Made by a program: the position numbers and the translations under genes | The notes under the pieces: generated by a model | What the model saw: the letters and a program-made list of their open reading frames with translations, nothing else | The model's database searches: none | What the model was told of the DNA's origin: nothing | Shown: piece by piece, positions 34,015 through 42,313 of the stretch | Numbering within the stretch: the stretch's first letter is position 1 | Layout of the letters: each line of letters starts with the position of its first letter | Assembly (NCBI GenBank): GCA_019236735.1 | Contig: JAFAIM010000026.1 | Span: 1-64,000, forward strand | Direction of reading: 5' to 3' | DNA from: Burkholderiaceae bacterium | GTDB lineage: Bacteria; Pseudomonadota; Gammaproteobacteria; Burkholderiales; Burkholderiaceae_F | Length of the DNA stretch: 64,000 bases

Positions 34015-34713
34015 GTGTTCGCAACGGCGGGCTCGGTTTTCGACGCTCTGGTGCCAGCGCTGCAGATCGTGCTGATCGATCTACTGCTCGGCGGGGACAA
34101 CGCGGTCGTGATCGCGATGGCGTGCCGTGGCCTTCCGCGCGAGTTGTGGCGACGGGCGGTGTGGCTCGGAACCGCTCTTGCGATCGTGCTGCGAATTGCG
34201 CTGACCGTGTTCGCGGCGCTGATGTTGCATCTTCCGTACGTGAAGCTCGTCGGGGCGCTGCTACTGGTGGTGATCGCGGTGCGCTTGGTCGCGCAAGACG
34301 AACCAAGCGATGCGGCGGCGGATGATGCGGCCCCGCAGTCGAACGTATGGTCCGCTATCACGACGATCGTCGTGGCCGACACGGTGATGAGCCTGGACAA
34401 CGTGCTGGCGGTGGCAGCGGCGTCGCGCGGCAGCCTGTGGCTGCTCTCTTTCGGACTGGCGCTCAGCGTGCCGATCGTAATCTTTGGAAGCCTTGCCGTG
34501 GCACGCGCGCTCGACCGCTACCCGGTGCTGGTGCTCGCCGGCGGCGCGCTGCTCGGCTGGGTGGCAGGCGACATGGCCGTTACCGATCCGGTCATCCAGA
34601 GCTGGGTCGACGCCAATACGCCCTGGATGTCGACCGCGTGCCCCCCGATCGTCGCAGCAACCGTGGCGATCTACGGCGAGGCGTCGCGCGCGCGCCGACG
34701 CCAGCTGCGCTAA
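34015..34713 (+). CDS. TerC/YjbE-family integral membrane protein
   Basis: This ~232-residue protein has about seven membrane helices and the two acidic signature motifs of the TerC family: LLGGDNAVVIA near the N-terminus and MSLDNVLAVAA in the middle. Members include Mn-efflux or Mn-linked proteins and tellurite-resistance TerC. GTG 34015 has a GGAG ribosome-binding site at 34005-34008 and gives the standard N-terminus; an upstream start would be too long. A manganese role is plausible by family but not shown here. No yybP-ykoY riboswitch is recognised upstream. Confidence 0.88.
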   Translation: MFATAGSVFDALVPALQIVLIDLLLGGDNAVVIAMACRGLPRELWRRAVWLGTALAIVLRIALTVFAALMLHLPYVKLVGALLLVVIAVRLVAQDEPSDAAADDAAPQSNVWSAITTIVVADTVMSLDNVLAVAAASRGSLWLLSFGLALSVPIVIFGSLAVARALDRYPVLVLAGGALLGWVAGDMAVTDPVIQSWVDANTPWMSTACPPIVAATVAIYGEASRARRRQLR

Positions 34714-34737
34714 TCCGCTCCGGATCGGCCGCGTTTG

Positions 34738-35511
34738 CTATTGCGAGGCCTGCCGGCGCGCAAGCCGCATGTGCCGCACCTGCGCATCGAACAGAACCTG
34801 CGCGAGCCGGCCGTCGGGATCGAAACGCCGCGAGTCCATGACAGTCTGAGTGCGTACGGCATCCGTGAGCACACGGTCGGCTCCGTCGATCGCCGCTGCC
34901 GCGGCCTGCACCTCGCACGCCCGTTGCAACGTCCAGTACAGCAGGAACGCCGAAGGCAGGTCCGGGCCGAGCGCGAGCAGACCGTGGTTGCGCAAGATCA
35001 GCACGTGCTTGTCGCCCAGGCTCGCGATCAGCCGGCTGCGCTCGTCCGGACGCACAGTGATGCCTTCGAATTCGTGATACGCGACCTGCCCGTACAACAG
35101 TGCTCCATAGAAGTTGTCATGGCTCAGGCCGGCCACCTTGCAAGCGACCGCCATCCCAGCCGTCGTGTGCGTGTGGATCACGCACTTTGCATCGGGGCGC
35201 GATTCGTGGATCGCGCCGTGAATCGCGAACCCAGCCGGATTGCCGCGATACGGGCCCGGGTCGACGTTCTCGCCGTTCACGTCGACCTTGACCAGGTTCG
35301 ATGCGCTGATTTCGTCGTAATTGAGCCCGAACGGATTTACCAGGAAGTGGTGCTCGCGTCCCGGAATTCGCAGCGAGATGTGATTGAAAATGGCCTCGCT
35401 CCAGCCGATGTGCTGGAACACGTGGTAGCAGTCAGCGAGTTGCTGGCGCAGCGCCCACTCCTCGGTGCTGATATGTTCGGGCCTGCTGCGCCCGCTTTCA
35501 TCGGTTCCCAT
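34738..35511 (-). CDS. Class II aldolase/adducin-domain protein
   Basis: This 257-residue protein is of the AraD/FucA fold. Zinc ligands are HTHT (about residues 114-117) with a downstream HGLLALG His. WSEAIFNHISLRIPG is the conserved N-terminal stretch. Such proteins act as fuculose- or ribulose-phosphate aldolases, or as decarboxylases of unknown substrate. It overlaps the AhpD-like gene by 14 bp, so they form one unit. The neighbouring gene remnant of an amino-acid binding protein suggests a small-molecule catabolic cluster. Confidence 0.88.
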   Translation of the reverse strand: MGTDESGRSRPEHISTEEWALRQQLADCYHVFQHIGWSEAIFNHISLRIPGREHHFLVNPFGLNYDEISASNLVKVDVNGENVDPGPYRGNPAGFAIHGAIHESRPDAKCVIHTHTTAGMAVACKVAGLSHDNFYGALLYGQVAYHEFEGITVRPDERSRLIASLGDKHVLILRNHGLLALGPDLPSAFLLYWTLQRACEVQAAAAAIDGADRVLTDAVRTQTVMDSRRFDPDGRLAQVLFDAQVRHMRLARRQASQ

Positions 35512-36091
35512 CGCTTACCTCCTGCGGCCCGCGCGCGCCTGCACCCTGTGCCGGTACGAGACAGAAGCCCTGGGCGGGCACGTCCAGCGCGCTGTTGAAT
35601 TTGCTCGACATGTTCTGGAACGCGACCAAGCCAGTCAGTTCGACGATTGCGTCTTCATCGAAAAACTCGCGCAAACGCTGCATCATCGCATCGGTGACGC
35701 TTTGGGTCGAATCGGTCATCGCCTCGGCGTATTCGAGCGCGGCTTTCTGGCGGGCGTCGAAGCGGTCGCTATCGCGCCACGTCGGCAGCGCTTCGAGGCT
35801 GTCGAAGGTACCGGCGCGCTGCGCCAGCGTTGCCGAGTTGATGTCGACGCAAAAGCGGCAGCCGTTGATTTGCGACACTCGCACCGTCACCAGCGAGCGC
35901 AGCACCGGGTCGATCGGGCTCGCGCGCCGGTCCAGAACACCATACAGGGTTCCCACTGCAAGGAACAGACTGGGGATGCGTCCCCACAGCAGCCCCGGCA
36001 CGAGCACTTGCCCGTACTTGCGCCTTTGGTTCCAGAAGAATGGGGCGAGGTACCAGGGATAGTTGCCGATCGGCTTGCTAGGCACCCTCAC
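35498..36091 (-). CDS. Carboxymuconolactone decarboxylase (AhpD-like) protein
   Basis: This 197-residue alpha-helical protein is of the CMD/AhpD-like fold. The redox or catalytic site is CRFCVDINSA (CxxC plus His/Asp region), about residue 80. The rest (LRSLVTVRVSQING and the QKAALEYAEAMT helix) is typical of the family. The start is GTG 36091, which overlaps the TGA of the binding-protein remnant (GTGA). This tells that the gene was once translated behind that larger gene. Its substrate is unknown. Confidence 0.85.
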   Translation of the reverse strand: MRVPSKPIGNYPWYLAPFFWNQRRKYGQVLVPGLLWGRIPSLFLAVGTLYGVLDRRASPIDPVLRSLVTVRVSQINGCRFCVDINSATLAQRAGTFDSLEALPTWRDSDRFDARQKAALEYAEAMTDSTQSVTDAMMQRLREFFDEDAIVELTGLVAFQNMSSKFNSALDVPAQGFCLVPAQGAGARGPQEVSDGNR

Positions 36092-36190
36092 GGGTTCACT
36101 CGCGCGAGCCGCTCAAAGGTGTGGTTCACCAGAGCGGCAAAGTCGGGATCGTCTCTGCGGTACATGATGCCGTATGGATCGTAGGAAACG
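36088..36190 (-). pseudogene. 3' remnant of an amino-acid ABC transporter binding protein
   Basis: Reading the minus strand from 36190 to 36088 gives about 33 codons ending at TGA: YDPYGIMYRRDDPDFAALVN, then HTFERLARVNP. This matches the C-terminal region of GltI/family 3 periplasmic amino-acid binding proteins, in the conserved EPYxIMLRKDDPxF stretch. The frame ends abruptly at the CheB-CheR stop codon, with no start or upstream part. Its stop overlaps the start of the CMD gene as in an intact operon. The gene has been cut by insertion or deletion. Confidence 0.7.
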
Positions 36191-36196
36191 CTTCGC

Positions 36197-39100
36197 CTAG
36201 CTGGTGGCCGGTTCCTGCTCCTGCAGCGGTACGCTCAGAGTCACTTCGGTACCCTGCCCCGGGATCGCGAACATCTCGGCGCTGCCGCCGATCAGCGTCA
36301 GCCGCTTGGACACGCTGGTCGGGCGGAAGTCGGCACTGTCGGAGGCCGCGCCGGCGTGACGAATCTTCGCCACCAGGGTGTCGTCGACCCGCCGCACAGA
36401 GATCTGCGCAGTCGCCACCCTGGCTTGCCTGCCGATGTCGATCAACAGTTCCCGGAACGCACCGAACAGGATCGCGCTGACAGCGCGGCTCATCGGCTTC
36501 GGCTTGCCGTCGTCGCTGCATTCGACTCCAAGGCCGTAGGCCGTCTTCATTTCCTCGGCGAACCGTCGCAGCGCCGTGATCAGGCCGCGGTCGCTCAGCA
36601 GGTCCGGGCTGAGCTGGAACGCGAGCGAATCAACACCTTTCGCGGTGCTCGTGATCAAATCGGCCACCTCGCCGATTTCCCGGTCGAATTCGCCCACGCT
36701 GCCGCCATCGTCCAGCCTGGAAAGGCTCGTCCGGATGATCGAATGCATCCGGGCCAGGTCGCGCTGTAGATCATGCGCGATTGCCCGCCGTTCATCGTCG
36801 TCGCCGCGCGCGACGTCCACCGCCAGCAAACGGATCTGCTCGGCACGTTCCTCCTCGCCGCGTTCGCGCGTTGCGGCGGCCCGTTTGCCCACCTCGAGCG
36901 CGAGGTTTGCCGCGCGTTTGCCGTCCGTGATATCGGTAAAAGTGACGATGACTCCATCGACCCGTTTGTCCTCGGTGTGATACGGCAGCGTGCGGCGCAG
37001 ATACCAGCGGTCGTCGTCGACACGGATCTCGATCTGAATCGACTCCAACCGGTCCAGCACCGCCCGGGCATCGCTGATCAGCGTTTCGCCCAGCAACGGC
37101 ATCCCGAACACCCCGATCGGCCGGTTGACGTCGCCCGGCAGCAGCGACAGCACACCACGTGCGGCCGGGCTGAACCATTTGATCTTCAAGTCGCGATCCA
37201 GGCACAGCGTGGCGACATCGTTGCTCGCGAGAAGGTTGCGCAGATCGTTGTTGGCAACCTCCAGTTCCGCGACCTTCGTTTGCAGCTGCTGGTTGACAGT
37301 GTTGAGTTCCTCGTTCAGCGACTGCAGCTCCTCCTTCGAGCTCTGCAGTTCCTCGTTGCTCGACTGGAGCTCTTCGTTGATCGAAATCACTTCCTCGTTG
37401 GCGACCTTCAATTCCTCGTTCGAGGTTTCCAGCCCCTCGACGGTCGCGCGCAGGTCTTCGCGCGTCGCTTGCAGCTCTTCCTCGAGCTGGCGCACCAGCG
37501 TTCCCTCTCGCGGGGACACACCTCGTCGTACTGGTCCGGCGAACTGGTCCTCAAACACCACAAGGAACAGCCTGCGCGCCTCTTCGCTCATCGCCGGAAC
37601 GATCGTCAGGCGCACCGATTCGTAGCCCGTGGTGCGCCGCACCTGGGCATCGCGAACCGCCACACTGGTACTGGTGGCAGAGGCCTCGCTCATGGCGCTG
37701 CGCAGGCGCGAGCGCAACCCCTCGCGCAGCAGCGCGAGCAGGTTATGCGTGGGCGCGCCGCGCGGATGGGTCAGAAAACGGTCGGTCGGGCCGGAGAAAT
37801 ACAACGTGTTGAACTCACGGTCCACCAGCACGGAGGCGGGAGCGAAGCGATCGAAGATGATCTGCTGCGCAACGCGCGCGGCCTGGGTCAGTTGCGGCGC
37901 CGACGGGCGCGGCTGGAACCCCGCGGGCGGTACGGGCGGCTCGGGGGCGATCGCGCGGAATTCCAGCTTGTCTCGCGGCGTCGGACCCACGCGCCGGTAT
38001 ATGCGGTGTGATTTCGATACCGACTTGAACATCTCGTCGCTCGGGCCGAGCGTCTCGGCACTACCCAGGAACAGGTAGCCGTCCGGCCGCAACGCAAAAT
38101 GCAGCAGCAGCAGCACTCGCCTCTGCACTTCCGGCTCGAGATAGATCAGCACGTTGCGGCAACTGACCAGATCGACGCCAAAGAACGGAGGATCCGTAAA
38201 CAGGTTCTGCAGACCGAACACCACGCGCCCTCGCAGGTCGCTCGTCACCTGGAAATGGCGGCCGTCGTCGACCTCGTTGAAAAACCGATGCAGGCGCGTC
38301 GCCGAAACCTGGGCGGCGATTCCGGCCGGATAAATTCCCATCCGCGCGACGTTCAGCGCATCGGCGCTGGTGTCGGTCGCGAAGATCTGCAATGGGCACC
38401 GCCTACCGGCTGCTTCGAGACCTTCGATGATCATCATCGCGACCGAGTAGGCCTCTTCGCCGGTTGATGCACCGGCTACCCAGATCCGGATCGGCTCGTT
38501 GTCGCGCTTCGACGCGATCAGTGGCGCGATCACCTCCGTTTCGAGCGCCAGCCAGTTTTCCGGATCGCGGAAGAACTCGGTCGCGCCGATAAAAAGGTCC
38601 TTGAAAAGCGCGTCGATCTCCATCGGCTCCTTGCGCAGCTTTGCCGCGTAATCGCCCATGCTTTCGATATAGCTCAGCCCCATTCGCCGGTGGATCCGAC
38701 GCAGCAGCGTGGCGCGCTTGTAACCGGTGAAGTCGTGGCCGCGTTTCACACGGACCAGCTCGAGGATCGTGCGCAGCAAGGGCTCCTGGGACTCGGCGTC
38801 GGGCGCAGGTTCCTCCGGGCGCGCAGCGTACGGGTGGCGCGCATAGCTGGCGAGCACCGCAGGCATGTCCTCGACCTCCAGCACGTGGGTCACCAACCCG
38901 GTGGCGAGTGCTGCGTGCGGCATGCCGTCGAACTGCGCCGTGTCGGGGCGCTGCACCAGCACGATCCCGCCATTTCCGACGATGCTCTTGACACCGAGCG
39001 CGCCGTCGGCACCGGTGCCGGAAAGGATCACCCCGATCGCCTTCTGTTGCTGGTCCTCCCCAAGAGAGTGGAAGAAATGGTCGATCGGCATGCGCTGTCC

Positions 39101-39640
39101 GCGCACACGCGACGGGGGCGCAAGATGGAGCACGCCATTATGAATCGTGGCCTCCACGCCAGCCGGAACCGTGTAGACATGGTCTGGTTCGACACGCACG
39201 CCTTCGGTGACCTCGGTCACGGCCATGTGCGTGCGCCGTCCGAACAGCTCGGCCGACAGGCTCTTTTGCGTCGGATCAAGGTGCTGGATCACCACGAAGG
39301 CCAGCCCGCTATTGGGCGGCGCGGTCGACAGCAGCTGCTTGATCGGGTCGAAACCTCCCGCAGAAGCTCCGATGGCGATGATGCACGGACCGTTGTTCTG
39401 GCTGCCGCTGCCGATCGCAGGCGCTTCGTCGGCAAGCACGAGTTGCGCTACCGAGGAAGCGTCGTATGCCTCGGTAGCAATGACCTCTCGCGCTGATCGC
39501 CTGACTGCCGCGCCCGGCGCCTTCGTCGCCCCCTTCCGAGTGGGATTCGCCCGCTTCACGCCGCGTCGACGTTTGCGTGCATCCCCGGCCTGCGCTGCGC
39601 GCTTGGGCGCTTTGCCCCCCTTACCTTCCGAGCCCGCCAT
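36197..39640 (-). CDS. CheB-CheR-PAS hybrid with degenerate kinase-like C-terminus
   Basis: This 1147-residue protein begins with a Lys/Arg/Ala-rich ~80-residue tail. A CheB methylesterase domain (about 84-275) follows with triad Ser93, His120 and Asp212. A CheR methyltransferase domain (about 290-560) has VAGASTGEEAYSVAM and a LVSCRNVLIYL motif. Next come a PAS-like region, a long Glu/Asn/Gln coiled coil (EELQSSNEELQSSKEELQSL) and a second PAS domain. The C-terminus (about 940-1147) has a DHp-like helix (DERRAIAHDLQRDLARMH) and an ATPase-like domain. The N-box reads RELLIDIGRQAR, with Asp for the usual Asn. No chemotaxis operon is near. It could be a signal integrator working by methylation. 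Confidence 0.88.
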   Translation of the reverse strand: MAGSEGKGGKAPKRAAQAGDARKRRRGVKRANPTRKGATKAPGAAVRRSAREVIATEAYDASSVAQLVLADEAPAIGSGSQNNGPCIIAIGASAGGFDPIKQLLSTAPPNSGLAFVVIQHLDPTQKSLSAELFGRRTHMAVTEVTEGVRVEPDHVYTVPAGVEATIHNGVLHLAPPSRVRGQRMPIDHFFHSLGEDQQQKAIGVILSGTGADGALGVKSIVGNGGIVLVQRPDTAQFDGMPHAALATGLVTHVLEVEDMPAVLASYARHPYAARPEEPAPDAESQEPLLRTILELVRVKRGHDFTGYKRATLLRRIHRRMGLSYIESMGDYAAKLRKEPMEIDALFKDLFIGATEFFRDPENWLALETEVIAPLIASKRDNEPIRIWVAGASTGEEAYSVAMMIIEGLEAAGRRCPLQIFATDTSADALNVARMGIYPAGIAAQVSATRLHRFFNEVDDGRHFQVTSDLRGRVVFGLQNLFTDPPFFGVDLVSCRNVLIYLEPEVQRRVLLLLHFALRPDGYLFLGSAETLGPSDEMFKSVSKSHRIYRRVGPTPRDKLEFRAIAPEPPVPPAGFQPRPSAPQLTQAARVAQQIIFDRFAPASVLVDREFNTLYFSGPTDRFLTHPRGAPTHNLLALLREGLRSRLRSAMSEASATSTSVAVRDAQVRRTTGYESVRLTIVPAMSEEARRLFLVVFEDQFAGPVRRGVSPREGTLVRQLEEELQATREDLRATVEGLETSNEELKVANEEVISINEELQSSNEELQSSKEELQSLNEELNTVNQQLQTKVAELEVANNDLRNLLASNDVATLCLDRDLKIKWFSPAARGVLSLLPGDVNRPIGVFGMPLLGETLISDARAVLDRLESIQIEIRVDDDRWYLRRTLPYHTEDKRVDGVIVTFTDITDGKRAANLALEVGKRAAATRERGEEERAEQIRLLAVDVARGDDDERRAIAHDLQRDLARMHSIIRTSLSRLDDGGSVGEFDREIGEVADLITSTAKGVDSLAFQLSPDLLSDRGLITALRRFAEEMKTAYGLGVECSDDGKPKPMSRAVSAILFGAFRELLIDIGRQARVATAQISVRRVDDTLVAKIRHAGAASDSADFRPTSVSKRLTLIGGSAEMFAIPGQGTEVTLSVPLQEQEPATS

Positions 39641-39811
39641 ATGCGCCCCGACGAGGTTATCCGGCTAAGGTTGACAGCGACGGAGTCGAGGGTCAAGCCG
39701 CCGGAAGCCGCCCCGAAGGAAGCTCCCAGACAGAGCGCATCCTGTAACGGAACGCGGTCCCACCCTGGCGCTGACCGTCCAGTCTGCGCTCAGGTGCTGC
39801 CGACGTCTCGC

Positions 39812-39829
39812 CTCAGGGTATCCCCTGAG
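39812..39829. promoter_or_regulatory. Hairpin/operator-like inverted repeat
   Basis: CTCAGGG (39812-39818) and CCCTGAG (39823-39829) form a 7-bp stem with a TATC loop. It lies between the divergent CheB-CheR gene and the small gene at 39924. Two direct TGGCAC copies lie a little further downstream. Function unknown. Confidence 0.3.
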
Positions 39830-39923
39830 ACGTTTCGCTCGCTCGGACAGCTGCTTCGGACTAGGCTGCCCGAAAGAGGGGTGCCAGAGTGGCACAAACT
39901 GGGTGGCACAGGGTGAACCAATA

Positions 39924-40268
39924 GTGATCGCCGCGAGGCTGGACGAAATTCGTGCCGCGCATCGGCAGTTGGTCGTTGCCCACGGCGAGCTTCTTCGCAC
40001 GTTGCGCGAGACATCGGAATCGCTGAGCAGAGCCGAGGTGCGCGGTGCCTGCCAGGAGGTGGACGAAGCGTTCGTACGTTTCGTCGATGCGACCGAGTCC
40101 TTCTGGCTGGTCGCCGCTAGGTCAGAAGCCGTCGCCCGCAGCAAGCCTACGCTCGAACACACGAACGTCGATGCGACGTTCTCGGCCTTGTCGCGAAGCT
40201 CCGCCATCCTCCGGCGCAACGGCTTCTATCTGGCAGCCGGCGCGATCCTGCAGCCGTGGCCCGGGTGA
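39924..40268 (+). CDS. Small helical protein of unknown function, convergent paralogue A
   Basis: This ~114-residue, mostly alpha-helical, charged protein has no recognised domain. GTG 39924 with an AGGGTG site upstream is preferred; GTG 39903 would add seven residues. Landmark motifs are EVDEAFVRFVDATESF and FSALSRSSAIL. The same two landmarks recur in the opposite-strand neighbour (40275-40685), which suggests distant paralogy. It ends 6 bp from that gene's stop. Both lie in the accessory region near the CheB-CheR hybrid. Confidence 0.55.
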   Translation: MIAARLDEIRAAHRQLVVAHGELLRTLRETSESLSRAEVRGACQEVDEAFVRFVDATESFWLVAARSEAVARSKPTLEHTNVDATFSALSRSSAILRRNGFYLAAGAILQPWPG

Positions 40269-40274
40269 GCCCCG

Positions 40275-40685
40275 CTACGTCGACCTTCCGAGTTCGCACG
40301 CCAGCCGCCGATAAGGCTTGGCAGACAGTTGCATCGCGTCGGAAAGAACGTTCAGCCTGCCGCTTCCGACCAGCAGATCAAGGCTCCGAGAGAAGGCGAC
40401 AAAGCTGATATCGAGGAGCCCGAGGTCGACCTCGCGCTCGGCAAGGCGCATCTGCTTGAGCATCGAAGCCGCAGCCTCGCCGCCCGAAACGGCCCTACTC
40501 CCGCGCAGGTACCCATATGCGTCCGCGAACTGCCGGAACGCTTCATGGATGCGGGTTGAACTCGCCCGCAGGTCGCAGCACCTTAAGGCTGTGCGGGCAT
40601 AGCGAGTTTCCCGGTCCCAGACGGCCTGAGCGGCAACGAGTTCCTCCCGTGCGAAGCTCATAACTTCCGGGTCAGAAGGGATCAT
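40275..40685 (-). CDS. Small helical protein of unknown function, convergent paralogue B
   Basis: This 136-residue helical protein starts at ATG 40685 with a good GGAGGAAAC ribosome-binding site. It shows STRIHEAFRQFADAYGYL and ISFVAFSRSLDLLVGSG, which align with EVDEAF.RFVDA and FSALSRSSAIL of the convergent neighbour (39924-40268). The two are separated by 6 bp. The spacing between the landmarks is nine residues longer here. No family was recognised. Confidence 0.6.
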   Translation of the reverse strand: MIPSDPEVMSFAREELVAAQAVWDRETRYARTALRCCDLRASSTRIHEAFRQFADAYGYLRGSRAVSGGEAAASMLKQMRLAEREVDLGLLDISFVAFSRSLDLLVGSGRLNVLSDAMQLSAKPYRRLACELGRST

Positions 40686-40943
40686 TCGTTTCCTCCAGGG
40701 TTGTTTGGCCCGCCCTCGGACCGCATCGGAGGCCCGGTGGCGATCTCAAGGCGCGTGCGCCTCCGGCGCATGGTTTACCACGCCGGCAACGTCGATACAA
40801 CCCTTGGACTTACCCGGAGAGTGTGGTCTTCTGGCAGTGTGGTCTTTTCGACCCTTAGCGGCGTTCGATCGCCAGCCGTGGCCCCGGAGTCGGCCGCTAG
40901 TTTGACGCGGGCGTGACGGCGTCGATCTTGATCGGAGGCCCTG
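40686..40943. other. Intergenic stretch with a short direct repeat
   Basis: This ~258-bp spacer shows no convincing gene. An 11-bp direct repeat AGTGTGGTCTT occurs twice near 40820-40850. Two short plus-strand frames cross the region, but neither has a supporting ribosome-binding site. Confidence 0.35.
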
Positions 40944-41237
40944 TCACTGCATTGCAGTCGTGGGGGACTGCACTCGGGCCGGAGAGATCATCTGGGCCTT
41001 GCCGCTTTGCCGCTGGAGTGCGACACGCTGCGACTGAATGTCCGCACGAAGCTCCTTTATTTGCCGGCGCTGTACCTCTACTTCACGCCGCGCCAGCGTC
41101 ATTTCGCGCTGCCGCTCGATCCGCTCGAGCTGATCCTCCCGGTTGAGCTCGCGCTGCGTGAGCTCCGAAATCGTCTGTGCGACCGATCCCGAGGAAACGA
41201 TCGCAAGGAAAATCAGAACAGCAATCTTCGGGCGCAT
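40944..41237 (-). CDS. Small periplasmic coiled-coil protein
   Basis: This 97-residue protein has a signal peptide (MRPKIAVLIFLAIVSSGSVA, cleavage after the VAQ region). The mature part is a Gln/Arg/Glu-rich helix (LNREDQLERIERQREMTLAR) that looks like a coiled coil. It has no enzymatic motif. The likely location is periplasm. It sits between the orphan pair and the GFA gene, and its function is unknown. Confidence 0.55.
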   Translation of the reverse strand: MRPKIAVLIFLAIVSSGSVAQTISELTQRELNREDQLERIERQREMTLARREVEVQRRQIKELRADIQSQRVALQRQSGKAQMISPARVQSPTTAMQ

Positions 41238-41349
41238 AACGACTTGTCCTTAAGGGGAGCGCGCAAGGCTTCGGCGAAGATTGCAGGCGTGGCACCTTAT
41301 GTGAAACGCAAATAACACGGGGGAAATCTGTCTTTGGTTGGAAATCGAC

Positions 41350-41742
41350 CTACCCCTCGAAGCGACTCGTGGCGTCACGATCGCGTTCGTATCGTCTGGT
41401 AAGCGGAAACGGCGGCAACCAGGACTCGCGACGCTTGATCCAGATTTCGTAGGTCGGCATCAATTGGTCAGGGGCGTCCAGCGACCCTAGATTCACTTCG
41501 ACTTCGTCTGCGCTGCGTGCGAAAACAGAGGAGCCGCAGCGGGGGCAGAAAGACCGCCCGGCGTAGTCGCGCGTTTCGCCATCGATCGTCACCGCATCCT
41601 GAGGGAACACCGCGAAAGCCTGAAAAAGCGCCCCATGATGCTTGCGGCAGTCCAGACAGTGACAAATGCCGACCCGGTAGGGGGGTCCCGAGGCAACGAT
41701 TCGGACGTTGCCGCACAGGCAACCTCCGGTCAATCGGTCCAT
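41350..41742 (-). CDS. GFA-family (glutathione-dependent formaldehyde-activating-like) zinc protein
   Basis: This 130-residue protein is a GFA/centromere-protein-V type fold with paired zinc ligands: GGCLCGNVR, CHCLDCRK and FCPRCGSSVF. The family includes formaldehyde-glutathione adduct activators, though most members have unproven roles. It lies 18 bp from the VOC protein gene on the same strand, which may be an operon. No formaldehyde dehydrogenase is nearby, so a link is only inferred. Confidence 0.88.
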   Translation of the reverse strand: MDRLTGGCLCGNVRIVASGPPYRVGICHCLDCRKHHGALFQAFAVFPQDAVTIDGETRDYAGRSFCPRCGSSVFARSADEVEVNLGSLDAPDQLMPTYEIWIKRRESWLPPFPLTRRYERDRDATSRFEG

Positions 41743-41760
41743 GCTCTCTCCAGTTGATCT

Positions 41761-42132
41761 CTATCCACCGGGTTCGTGGCAAACCACTTCGATGTTGTGC
41801 CCGTCCGGACCAATGACGAAAGCCGCATAGTAGTTCGCGTGGTAACGCGGGCGCAGACCCGGTGCACCATTGTCTTTGCCACCTGCCTCCAGAGCCGCGT
41901 GATAGAACGCTTCGACTTGCTGGCGATTGTCGGCCGTGAACGCCAAGTGAAGATGCGCCGGCTTCTCCTGCGTTTGGAACAAGCACAATGAAGCCTTACC
42001 CCCCTTTGGGCTAAGTTCGACACCGAGCGGACCCTCCAGCACAACCGCTACGCCGAGCGGTTCGAGCGCCTGGAGGAAGAACGCTTTGCTCGCCGCATAG
42101 TCGCTGACTCCGAATACGACGTGGTCAAACAT
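41761..42132 (-). CDS. VOC-family (glyoxalase/bleomycin-resistance-like) protein
   Basis: This 123-residue protein is a VOC metalloenzyme-fold protein with MFDHVVFGVSDYAASKAFF at the start and FVIGPDGHNIEVVCHE at the end, the latter carrying a Glu metal ligand. It reads as two beta-alpha-beta-beta-beta repeats. The substrate is unknown. It is followed by the GFA gene. Confidence 0.85.
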   Translation of the reverse strand: MFDHVVFGVSDYAASKAFFLQALEPLGVAVVLEGPLGVELSPKGGKASLCLFQTQEKPAHLHLAFTADNRQQVEAFYHAALEAGGKDNGAPGLRPRYHANYYAAFVIGPDGHNIEVVCHEPGG

Positions 42133-42226
42133 GAGCTCTCCTGAGAGCTAAAGCCGGATGCCACATTAGCGGATGTCGAGAGACGAACGGCTGGCAAAGC
42201 TGGACTCGCACTTGCGGGAGGGTCCG

Positions 42227-42301
42227 ATGAAGAAATCGAAGTTCAGCGAGGCGCAGATCGTAGCGACTACGAAAGCGGCCGCGGTGCCCGCCGTTGCTTA
42301 G
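42227..42301 (+). pseudogene. Fragment of an IS3-type transposase OrfA
   Basis: ATG 42227 starts MKKSKFSEAQIVATTKAAAV and stops at TAG 42299-42301 after 24 codons. MKKSKFSEAQI is the classic opening of IS3-family OrfA proteins. GGAGGG upstream serves as a ribosome-binding site. The rest of the transposase is missing, so this is a decayed insertion sequence end. Confidence 0.7.
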
Positions 42302-42313
42302 TCTAGGCCGGTG

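Noticed and set aside
36190-36215. Direct repeat of the tRNA-Ile 3' end as an att site at the left breakpoint
   Set aside because: Only CTGGTGG (7 bp) is shared, and it is part of the CheB-CheR coding end.
39895-39915. TGGCAC boxes as a sigma-54 promoter
   Set aside because: No TTGC-type -12 element at the required spacing.
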